Below the pieces are notes generated by a model that did no database searches, was not told where the DNA came from, and saw nothing but the letters and a program-made list of their open reading frames with translations. From assembly GCA_029010575.1 (NCBI GenBank), contig JAQXKS010000050.1, positions 1 through 45,201 on the forward strand: a stretch of DNA of 45,201 nt, read 5' to 3'. A program made the translations under genes and the position numbers. This document shows positions 38,435-45,201 of the stretch, in pieces. Source of the DNA: Bacteroidales bacterium (GTDB lineage Bacteria; Bacteroidota; Bacteroidia; Bacteroidales; UBA932). Each line of letters begins with the position of its first letter. Within the stretch, counting starts at the first letter, position 1.

Positions 38435-39481
38435 ATGAAGAAATTATTGGGAATGACATTGGAGGAGCTCAAGCAAGTATGCTCCGAACTGGGCACTCCG
38501 GCCTATACTGCAAAACAGATTGCGCACTGGCTTTATGTAGCCAGGGTTGACTCTTTCGATAAGATGACCAATCTCTCCAAAGCTTTGAGGGAAAGGCTTT
38601 CCGGTGAGTATGAGATAGGACGTACCAGATATGTTGACTTTGCGGCTTCACAGGACGGAACCAAAAAATATCTCTTTCCTGTCCACAGAGGAGACTCTCT
38701 TTACGGAGTAGAGGCAGTGATGATTCCCGATAAGGAGAGAGCCACACTCTGTGTCTCTTCCCAGCCCGGATGCAGGATGGGATGCCGTTTCTGCATGACA
38801 GGCCGTCAGGGATACCATGGCTCGTTGGATGCAGGTGAGATAATCAATCAGTATCTGGAGGCAGATGAAAGTGCTCGACTGACCAATACGGTCTTTATGG
38901 GCATGGGAGAACCTTTGGATAATTGGGAGAATGTAAAGAAAGTTATCGAGATACTCGTTGCACCGTGGGGATTCGGATGGAGTCCTAAAAGGATTACCCT
39001 CTCTACAATAGGAATCAACAGGGCAATGGACGGCGGTGCTGCTCCTTTGAGAAGGTTCCTGGATGAAACTTCCTGCCACCTGGCTGTGAGCCTGCACAAT
39101 CCCTTTCCCGCCCAGAGGGCTGAACTTATGCCGATGGAGAAGCCATATCCTATCGAAGAGACGATATCGATTATCAAAGAGTATGACTTTACCGGTCAGC
39201 GAAGAGTAAGTTTCGAGTATATTATGTTCAATGGTGTGAATGATTCAAAGGCACATGCAGATGCACTTGTCCGCCTCCTCAAGGGACTCGAGTGCAGAAT
39301 CAATCTCATCAGGTTTCACAAGATACCCGATTCTCCGTTGGAGACATCCCCCATGCCTGTAATTGAGGCATTCAAAAAGAGACTCAACGACAGTGGTATA
39401 GTAACAACGCTCAGGGCCTCAAGGGGAGAGGATATCCTTGCCGCCTGCGGCATGCTCAGTGGAAAACAAAACAGAATATGA
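38435..39481 (+). CDS. rlmN: 23S rRNA/tRNA adenine-C2 methyltransferase RlmN
   Basis: A 348-residue radical-SAM methyltransferase that methylates C2 of A2503 in 23S rRNA and A37 in some tRNAs. The cluster motif CxxxCxxC is Cys113-Cys117-Cys120 in PGCRMGCRFCMTG, and the C-terminal mechanistic Cys is Cys338 in RGEDILAACGML. The N-terminal accessory domain includes AYTAKQIAHWLY. Its stop overlaps the next start as ATGA, so the patatin-like gene is translationally coupled. Confidence 0.96.
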   Translation: MKKLLGMTLEELKQVCSELGTPAYTAKQIAHWLYVARVDSFDKMTNLSKALRERLSGEYEIGRTRYVDFAASQDGTKKYLFPVHRGDSLYGVEAVMIPDKERATLCVSSQPGCRMGCRFCMTGRQGYHGSLDAGEIINQYLEADESARLTNTVFMGMGEPLDNWENVKKVIEILVAPWGFGWSPKRITLSTIGINRAMDGGAAPLRRFLDETSCHLAVSLHNPFPAQRAELMPMEKPYPIEETISIIKEYDFTGQRRVSFEYIMFNGVNDSKAHADALVRLLKGLECRINLIRFHKIPDSPLETSPMPVIEAFKKRLNDSGIVTTLRASRGEDILAACGMLSGKQNRI

Positions 39482-41826
39482 AGAGATCTCTGATAATAAG
39501 AACAATTGTGGCAGCTGCACTCTTGCTGGCTGCGGTTCCGATTTCAATTTCAGCACAGACCGATTCTGCCGGCGTGATACAGAAAAAGCAGAGGCCGCGT
39601 ATAGGGCTGGTTCTCTCGGGAGGGGGAGCCAAAGGTGCTGCCCATATCGGAGTCCTCAAGGTACTCGAAGAACTCGATATTCCTGTCGATTATATAGCCG
39701 GAACCTCTATGGGCTCCATCATAGGAGCTATGTATGCAGCCGGGTATGACCCGTATGAGATGGATTCCATTATCAGCAACCTTGACTGGTCAAGGTATAT
39801 GATGGACAAGATTGACAGGGAGTACCTTTCATATTCAGAGAAAAAGCGGAAAAGGGAGTTTCTTTTCTCTATCCCGTTCTCTTTCGGCCAAAGTAAAAAG
39901 ACAAAGGAAGAATCGAGGGCAGACGCCAAAAGTTTTATCAGTTCGCTTCCTGCCGGTGTTATCGGTGGCAACAACCTTATCACCCTCTTCAGCTCCCTTT
40001 TTGTCGGGTATCAGGATTCTCTCGATTTTAAGGAACTTCCGATACCATTTGCCTGCGTGGCAACAGATATTGTCACCGGAGATGAGGTGGTTTTCAAGGA
40101 TGGCAGGTTGCCCTATGCAATAAGGGCAAGTATGGCAATCCCAGGAGTATTTTCGCCTGTGAGAATCGAGAATATGGTTCTTGCTGACGGAGGAATGGTA
40201 AATAACTTTCCTGTAGATGTGTGTAAATCTATGGGAGCGGATATTGTTATCGGTGTTAAGGTGGCAGGAAATAAGGTTACCAAGGCGGAAGATCTCAACT
40301 CTCTGCCTGAGCAGGTAGGACGTTTGCTTGGAATCATTACTCAGGCCAAGACCTCAGAGAATATTAAAGAATGTTACATGTGCATATCTCCCGATCTTAA
40401 GGATTATGGAATGCTGAGCTTCGACAAGGGCAGTATCTCGGATATTATAGAAATGGGGTACAAAAGTGCTGATGAACTGAGGGAGCCCCTTGTCCAACTC
40501 AAGGAGTATCTCAATACCTTCGGTCCCAATACCAAGACCCTTCATGCTCCCAAGGCGATGAATATGTACTCAGATACCATTCTGGTGACAGATATCAGAA
40601 TCAACGGTGTTAGCAGCAGGGACTCCCAGTGGCTTATGCGCAGATTCAGATTCAATGAAGGAACCGAAATGACCGGGCAGGATATAGAGGAGAAGATTTA
40701 TGGAATGAAGGGTCTGAATATCTACAAGAATGTCAACTACACACTATCCGACAATGAATGGGATGATGGATATACCCTTGATATAGATATTGAAGCATCC
40801 CAGCCACACAGCTTCTCTGCTGGTGTTAGATTTGATACGCAGGAGGCGGCATCATTTTTGGCCGATTTGGGAATCAACCACTACAGACTTACCGGTTTCA
40901 AAATGGATGTGGCATGGAGATTCAGTTATAACCCATGGGGAAAAATAGAACTCAGCTACGTTCCGGGAAGATTGCCGAACATAAACCTCGGTTACTATTT
41001 CAAGTCAAGTGACATGTCCCTGAGGGATTTGGGTGTGGACAACAACAGCATAGAGTTTTACAAACAGAGAGTAGCCCTCTATCTTTCAGAGTTCTATACA
41101 AAAAAATATTCGGTAAAGATAGGTACCGATATTACCTACTATCATAACTCAAAACTTCTGTTGGCTGATAGCAAAGACCCTTTCTACAATACCCGTGATT
41201 CGCTTCACAGTGTGATTGCAAGTCTTTATGGAGAGTTCAGTTACGATAATACCGACCGTTCGGAGTTCCCTACGAGTGGAGTGAGGATGGATCTGAATGC
41301 AAGCTGGAAGTATGCAGACCTGCTGAATAAGGCAGAGTTCCTCACATTCGGGGATGTTAGACTCAGGTTTGAATCTTTCATACCCTTGGGAGACAAGCGT
41401 TTTGTTCTTATGCCTCAGGTATATGGAAGGTATCTTATCACAAGGGAGAACCACTTGGCATATGAAAATTTCGTAGGAAGTTCTGTGCCGGGAAGGTTTG
41501 ATGACCACCAGCTTCCGTTTGTGGGAATTCTCCATCCGGAGTATTGTCACCCTCTGGTGGTGGTAGGACGCCTTGATTTCAGGGTCAATTTTCTGGGCAG
41601 ACATTACATCTCATTGATGTATAACTTTATCAGGGATGCGGTGGATATCAGGAGTTTCTTCACCAAGGCTACACAGTGGAATGAAACATATATGTCATCA
41701 TATCTGGAGCACGGTGCGGGGATAGGCTACTCTTACGATATTCCTGTGCTTGGTCCGATTACTTTGGAACTCAGTACCGCGAACAAGAAGTTTCAAGCCT
41801 ATCTCAGTTTAGGTCACTATTTTTAA
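39478..41826 (+). CDS. Patatin-like phospholipase fused to an outer-membrane beta-barrel
   Basis: A 782-residue exported protein. Signal peptide residues 1-26 end in SISAQ. The patatin domain (about 40-340) has the oxyanion loop SGGGAKGAAH (47-56), nucleophile Ser77 in GTSMGS and the dyad Asp237 in LADGGMVNNFP. A POTRA-like segment follows (about 370-440, ILVTDIRINGVSSRD), then a C-terminal 16-strand-type Omp85/BamA-like barrel ending in the aromatic YLSLGHYF. This layout matches type Vd autotransporter relatives such as PlpD and the Bacteroidota patatin-barrel proteins. It should hydrolyse phospholipid at the cell surface or in the periplasm. It overlaps rlmN by 4 bases. Confidence 0.93.
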   Translation: MKRSLIIRTIVAAALLLAAVPISISAQTDSAGVIQKKQRPRIGLVLSGGGAKGAAHIGVLKVLEELDIPVDYIAGTSMGSIIGAMYAAGYDPYEMDSIISNLDWSRYMMDKIDREYLSYSEKKRKREFLFSIPFSFGQSKKTKEESRADAKSFISSLPAGVIGGNNLITLFSSLFVGYQDSLDFKELPIPFACVATDIVTGDEVVFKDGRLPYAIRASMAIPGVFSPVRIENMVLADGGMVNNFPVDVCKSMGADIVIGVKVAGNKVTKAEDLNSLPEQVGRLLGIITQAKTSENIKECYMCISPDLKDYGMLSFDKGSISDIIEMGYKSADELREPLVQLKEYLNTFGPNTKTLHAPKAMNMYSDTILVTDIRINGVSSRDSQWLMRRFRFNEGTEMTGQDIEEKIYGMKGLNIYKNVNYTLSDNEWDDGYTLDIDIEASQPHSFSAGVRFDTQEAASFLADLGINHYRLTGFKMDVAWRFSYNPWGKIELSYVPGRLPNINLGYYFKSSDMSLRDLGVDNNSIEFYKQRVALYLSEFYTKKYSVKIGTDITYYHNSKLLLADSKDPFYNTRDSLHSVIASLYGEFSYDNTDRSEFPTSGVRMDLNASWKYADLLNKAEFLTFGDVRLRFESFIPLGDKRFVLMPQVYGRYLITRENHLAYENFVGSSVPGRFDDHQLPFVGILHPEYCHPLVVVGRLDFRVNFLGRHYISLMYNFIRDAVDIRSFFTKATQWNETYMSSYLEHGAGIGYSYDIPVLGPITLELSTANKKFQAYLSLGHYF

Positions 41827-41830
41827 AGGT

Positions 41831-42292
41831 ATGAAGGATGAATATTCCATGGCTCTTGCAGCAATGATGGCATTGTGTTCCAGGAGAGAGTATTGCAGTA
41901 AGGAGATAGAGCGAAAACTTGCAGTGCGGGATCTCTCTGATGAGCAGAGGGAGAGAATTTTGGTCCGGCTTCAGAAGGAAAAATTTTTGGATGATGGCAG
42001 GTATGCGGAATTTTTTGTCAATGACAAGTCAAGGATAAGTGGCTGGGGAAGGCGGAAGATTGCCTATGCGCTCTCTGCCAAGGGAATCAGTCAGAATCTG
42101 ATAGAGAGTGCTCTGGAGGGAATGGACAGTGAATCGAATGCCATGACTCTGGAGAGGGTGCTTAAGGCCAAAAGCCGCTCTCTGAAGGAGAGTGACCCTG
42201 TCAAAAGGAGGGAAAAACTGGTAAGGTTTGCCCTTGGCAGGGGTTTTGATTATGCGGAGATACTTGATGTTTTAAAAAAAACAGTTTTATAG
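41831..42292 (+). CDS. recX: Regulatory protein RecX
   Basis: A 153-residue helical-repeat protein of the RecX family that modulates RecA filaments. Recognisable blocks are CSRREYCSKEIERKLAVRDL, EKFLDDGRYAEFFVNDKSRISGWGRRKIAYAL and SQNLIESAL, with the three-helix repeat pattern and the C-terminal ALGRGFDYAEILDVL. It lies 4 bases after the patatin gene and 3 before prfB, on the opposite strand from recA. Confidence 0.93.
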   Translation: MKDEYSMALAAMMALCSRREYCSKEIERKLAVRDLSDEQRERILVRLQKEKFLDDGRYAEFFVNDKSRISGWGRRKIAYALSAKGISQNLIESALEGMDSESNAMTLERVLKAKSRSLKESDPVKRREKLVRFALGRGFDYAEILDVLKKTVL

Positions 42293-42295
42293 GAT

Positions 42296-43387
42296 ATGAT
42301 AAACGACGAACAGATAAATGAATTGAAAGAGAGGATTGCGACGCTTCATAGGTGTCTGGATATTGAAACACGCCGCAGTGAGGTGGAAAAGATGAAGGAG
42401 GAGTCTTTCGCCGATGGCTTCTGGGATGACCCCAAGAGGGCGGAGGCATTTCTCAAGGAGATGGCAGGCAAGAAGTTCTGGGTTGACGGGTACGACAGGA
42501 TCTGGAACCATTTCGGAGATCTGGAGGTGTTGGTCGAGCTTGCCGGTCAGGATGAAGACTCATCCGGGGAGATAGATTCTGCTTACGCATCTCTTATATC
42601 TGAGATCGAGGATCTTGAACTGCGAAATATGCTTGGAAATGAGGGCGATTCTTTGGGTGCTCTTCTGAAAATCAACTCCGGCGCCGGCGGAACGGAGAGC
42701 AATGACTGGTCCGCCATGCTGATGAGGATGTATATGAGGTGGGGAGAGAGGAACAATTATAAAGTGTCGGTGTGTGATATGCTTGAGGGTGAGGATGCCG
42801 GTATCAAGTCAGTCACAATCCAGTTTGAAGGTGACTATGCTTTCGGATACCTCAAAGGTGAAAGTGGAGTGCACCGCCTGGTGAGAATCTCTCCTTTCAA
42901 TGCCCAGGGCAAGCGGCAGACCACATTCTCTTCGGTTTTTGTCTATCCGCTTGTGGATGACAATATCGAGATCGAGATAAATCCTTCAGATCTGGAATGG
43001 GATACATACCGTTCATCAGGTGCAGGAGGCCAGAATGTAAATAAGGTCGAGACCGGTGTAAGAGTCCGTCACATACCCACCGGAATTGTTGTCGAGAATA
43101 CCGAGACGAGATCCCAGCTGGATAACCGCCAGAACGCACTTCGCATCCTGAAGTCTCACCTGTATGACCTTGAACTCAAGAAGAGGGAGGAAAAACGGGC
43201 CGAGCTTGAGGGCAAGAAGAAGAAGATTGAGTGGGGTTCTCAGATCCGCAACTATGTTCTCCATCCATACAAGTTGGTAAAGGATCTGCGAACTGGTTAC
43301 GAGACATCGGATACCCAAGGTGTTCTGGATGGAGATCTGAATCCCTTCATGAAAAAGTTCCTGATGGAGGGCGGAGATGAAAAATAA
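42296..43387 (+). CDS. prfB: Peptide chain release factor 2, encoded without the programmed frameshift
   Basis: A 363-residue class I release factor that recognises UGA and UAA. The stop-codon tripeptide is Ser199-Pro200-Phe201 in RISPFNAQGKRQTTFSS, and the catalytic Gly-Gly-Gln is at 244-246 in GAGGQNVNKVE. In most bacteria the prfB frame is broken by an in-frame UGA near codon 25 and read by +1 frameshifting. Here codons 19-22 read AGG TGT CTG GAT, with no stop and no CTTTGA slip site, so the gene is one continuous frame. It follows recX closely and ends in TAA. Confidence 0.95.
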   Translation: MINDEQINELKERIATLHRCLDIETRRSEVEKMKEESFADGFWDDPKRAEAFLKEMAGKKFWVDGYDRIWNHFGDLEVLVELAGQDEDSSGEIDSAYASLISEIEDLELRNMLGNEGDSLGALLKINSGAGGTESNDWSAMLMRMYMRWGERNNYKVSVCDMLEGEDAGIKSVTIQFEGDYAFGYLKGESGVHRLVRISPFNAQGKRQTTFSSVFVYPLVDDNIEIEINPSDLEWDTYRSSGAGGQNVNKVETGVRVRHIPTGIVVENTETRSQLDNRQNALRILKSHLYDLELKKREEKRAELEGKKKKIEWGSQIRNYVLHPYKLVKDLRTGYETSDTQGVLDGDLNPFMKKFLMEGGDEK

Positions 43388-43408
43388 CAAACTATAAATA
43401 ATACAGAT

Positions 43409-45031
43409 ATGGAATTCAAATATGCCCCTATGTTTCAGCTTGGCCAGGACCAGACTGAATATTATAAGATTCCCGGTTCTGAACAATATGTTTCAGTGTC
43501 GGAATTCGAAGGTACACCAATCCTCAAAATAGAGAAGGAGGGACTTACTGTGATGGCTAATACAGCCTTCCGTGATGTTAGCTTCCTTTTGCGCCGTTCT
43601 CATAATGAGCAGGTGGCTAAGATACTTTCAGATCCCGAAGCTTCGGAAAATGATAAGTATGTGGCTCTGACGTTCTTGCGTAATGCTGAGGTGGCTTCAA
43701 AAGGTAAACTGCCTCTGTGTCAGGATACTGGAACCGCTATCATCCATGGCGAGAAGGGACAGCAGGTATGGACCAACTATTGCGATGAAGAGGCTCTCTC
43801 GCTGGGTGTTTACAAGACATATACCGAAGAGAATCTGCGCTATTCGCAGAACGCTCCTCTGAATATGTATGATGAGGTGAATACCAAGTGCAACCTTCCT
43901 GCACAGATTGATATTGAGGCTACCCACGGAATGGAGTACCGCTTCCTCTGCGTAACCAAAGGTGGTGGATCCGCAAACAAGACATACCTTTATCAGGAGA
44001 CCAAGGCACGTATCCAGAATCCAGGAACACTGGTGCCTTTCCTTGTCGAAAAGATGAAAAGTCTGGGAACAGCTGCATGCCCTCCCTACCACATAGCTAT
44101 TGTAGTTGGTGGTACATCAGCTGAAAAGAACCTTCTTACCGTCAAGCTGGCTTCAACTCACTTCTACGATGAACTTCCCGTAACCGGAGATGAAACAGGA
44201 CGTGCGTTCCGTGATATCGAACTCGAAAAGGAACTTCTCGAGGAGACTCACAAAATAGGACTCGGAGCCCAGTTCGGTGGTAAATATATGGCACACGATA
44301 TTCGTGTAATTCGTCTTCCGCGTCACGGGGCAAGCTGTCCCATAGGTCTTGGTGTAAGCTGTTCTGCAGACCGCAATATCAAGGCAAAGATCAATTCTGA
44401 CGGTATATGGATTGAAAAGATGGACGACAAGCCCTACGAACTTATTCCTCAGGAACTGCGCAACGCAGGAGAAGCCGGAGCTGTGGAGATAGATCTGAAC
44501 CAGTCAATGGCTCAGGTGTGCAAGATTCTCTCCAACTATCCTGTAGGTACAAGACTTAATCTCAACGGAACTATCATAGTAGGCCGTGATATAGCACACG
44601 CCAAAATTAAAGCGCGTCTGGATGCTGGAGAGGGAATGCCTCAGTATATGAAGGATCATCCTATTTACTATGCCGGCCCGGCCAAGACACCTGTCGGAAT
44701 GGCATGTGGCTCAATGGGCCCCACAACTGCAGGACGAATGGATCCTTATGTGGATGAGTTCCAGGCTAATGGAGGTTCGCTTATTATGCTTGCAAAGGGC
44801 AATCGCAGCCAGGCTGTTACCGATGCCTGCAAGAAATATGGCGGATTCTACCTCGGATCAATCGGCGGTCCTGCTGCAATCCTTGCACAGAATAATATCA
44901 AATCAATAGAATGTGTCGAATATCCCGAACTCGGAATGGAGGCTATTTGGAAAATTGAGGTTGAAAACTTCCCTGCATTCATTCTTGTCGATGACAAGGG
45001 AAATGACTTCTTTAAGACTGCCGTGAAGTAG
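43409..45031 (+). CDS. Class I (iron-sulphur) fumarate hydratase
   Basis: A 540-residue single-chain 4Fe-4S fumarase interconverting fumarate and malate. It is strikingly similar to E. coli FumA/FumB as I remember them, with shared blocks [80 protein letters not shown] and GPTTAGRMD. The alpha domain (residues 1-330) carries the cluster cysteines and the beta domain follows. It should work in the reductive or oxidative arm of the TCA cycle, in line with succinate-producing Bacteroidota. It starts 22 bases after prfB with no consensus promoter. The IS element begins within 45 bases of its stop. Confidence 0.96.
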   Translation: MEFKYAPMFQLGQDQTEYYKIPGSEQYVSVSEFEGTPILKIEKEGLTVMANTAFRDVSFLLRRSHNEQVAKILSDPEASENDKYVALTFLRNAEVASKGKLPLCQDTGTAIIHGEKGQQVWTNYCDEEALSLGVYKTYTEENLRYSQNAPLNMYDEVNTKCNLPAQIDIEATHGMEYRFLCVTKGGGSANKTYLYQETKARIQNPGTLVPFLVEKMKSLGTAACPPYHIAIVVGGTSAEKNLLTVKLASTHFYDELPVTGDETGRAFRDIELEKELLEETHKIGLGAQFGGKYMAHDIRVIRLPRHGASCPIGLGVSCSADRNIKAKINSDGIWIEKMDDKPYELIPQELRNAGEAGAVEIDLNQSMAQVCKILSNYPVGTRLNLNGTIIVGRDIAHAKIKARLDAGEGMPQYMKDHPIYYAGPAKTPVGMACGSMGPTTAGRMDPYVDEFQANGGSLIMLAKGNRSQAVTDACKKYGGFYLGSIGGPAAILAQNNIKSIECVEYPELGMEAIWKIEVENFPAFILVDDKGNDFFKTAVK

Positions 45032-45060
45032 CAACATAGGCGTATGTCAAAATAACGAGG

Positions 45061-45100
45061 GTGACCAAAAAGTGATGTGACCCCCAAAAGTTGGACGGTT
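45061..45100. repeat. Probable terminal inverted repeat of an IS3-family element, with a nearby partial copy
   Basis: TGTGACCCCCAAAAGTTGG at 45076-45094 fits the ends of IS3-group elements (TG at the tip, C-run, then AAAAGTTGGAC) and lies just outside the stop of the transposase fragment. A shorter lookalike, GTGACCAAAAAGT, begins at 45061. The exact tip is uncertain because the other end lies beyond the window. Confidence 0.6.
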
Positions 45101-45108
45101 TAACATTA

Positions 45109-45201
45109 TTAAAAGGCGCTCTTAGATTGGAATAAAGCTCGGTATTGCACCGGGCTTTTTCCATTTAGCCTCAGTTTGATCCTATCATTGTTATAATAGT
45201 G
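45109..45201 (-). CDS. IS3-family (IS150-group) transposase, C-terminal fragment
   Basis: The last 30 codons of a transposase continue past the right edge. The frame reads HYYNNDRIKLRLNGKSPVQY then RALFQSKSAF and stop (TAA at 45111-45109). The pattern YYN-x-DRIK-LNG-SP-QYR is the hallmark C-terminus of the IS150-type OrfB integrase. The rest of the element, including the DDE core, is outside the window. Confidence 0.88.
   Translation of the reverse strand, partial: HYYNNDRIKLRLNGKSPVQYRALFQSKSAF
45134..45160. terminator. Terminator-like hairpin inside the transposase 3' end
   Basis: AAAGCTCGGT (45134-45143) pairs with ACCGGGCTTT (45149-45158), with one G-T pair and a 5-base loop, followed by TT on the plus strand. 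It could stop transcription running from fumarase into the IS. It overlaps codons for PVQYRAL. Confidence 0.55.

Overview
The window looks like core chromosome of a Bacteroidales bacterium (phylum Bacteroidota). I base this on recurrent TAnnTTTG -7 promoter elements, the near absence of Shine-Dalgarno sequences, SPase II lipoproteins with a Cys at residue 20-23, and gene neighbourhoods I know from this order (serC-serA-DUF1015; pRiA4b-like acidic protein-miaA; DUF4834-ABC transporter; dCMP deaminase-S41 peptidase; short ACT-less SerA with Lys at the catalytic His position). Genus cannot be decided from the sequence alone. Coding density is very high and no stretch over 300 bases lacks a gene or RNA.

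Layout. 1-9668 (minus): K+/H+ antiporter, menA, then a tripartite RND efflux system (fusion protein, RND pump, TolC-family lipoprotein) followed 12 bases later by a repeat-containing surface lipoprotein that runs off the left edge. 9742-13957 (minus): serine biosynthesis operon serC-serA-DUF1015-nucleotidyltransferase. 14030-16037 (minus): yigZ-pyrB-pyrI. 16147-17576 (plus): pRiA4b-type acidic protein and miaA, convergent with recQ (minus, 17548-19764). 19829-29762 (plus): a long, tightly packed run of agmatinase-family enzyme, FKBP lipoprotein, a large membrane-anchored unknown, DUF4834, an MsbA-like ABC exporter, acyl-CoA synthetase, dCMP deaminase and C-terminal processing peptidase, closed by a strong bidirectional terminator. 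Then tRNA-Leu (minus), exported GH2 beta-galactosidase and metG (plus), a membrane-tethered HU-like protein (minus), tRNA-Asn (plus), trpS and recA (minus), and a plus-strand run of rlmN, patatin/beta-barrel protein, recX, prfB and class I fumarase. The right edge enters an IS3-family insertion sequence: the transposase C-terminus is on the minus strand and a terminal repeat abuts the fumarase region.

How it fits together. Most genes are housekeeping: translation (metG, trpS, prfB, miaA, rlmN, two tRNAs), DNA repair (recA, recX, recQ), serine, pyrimidine and menaquinone biosynthesis, envelope processing and efflux. The best leads are a DUF1015 protein with a DGHHR motif in a serine operon with no serB in view, an RF2 gene that has lost the programmed frameshift, a two-repeat HU-like domain anchored in the membrane, a patatin fused to an outer-membrane barrel, and the uncharacterised 733-residue membrane-anchored protein. 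I saw no CRISPR array, prophage, toxin-antitoxin pair or complete polysaccharide utilisation locus.
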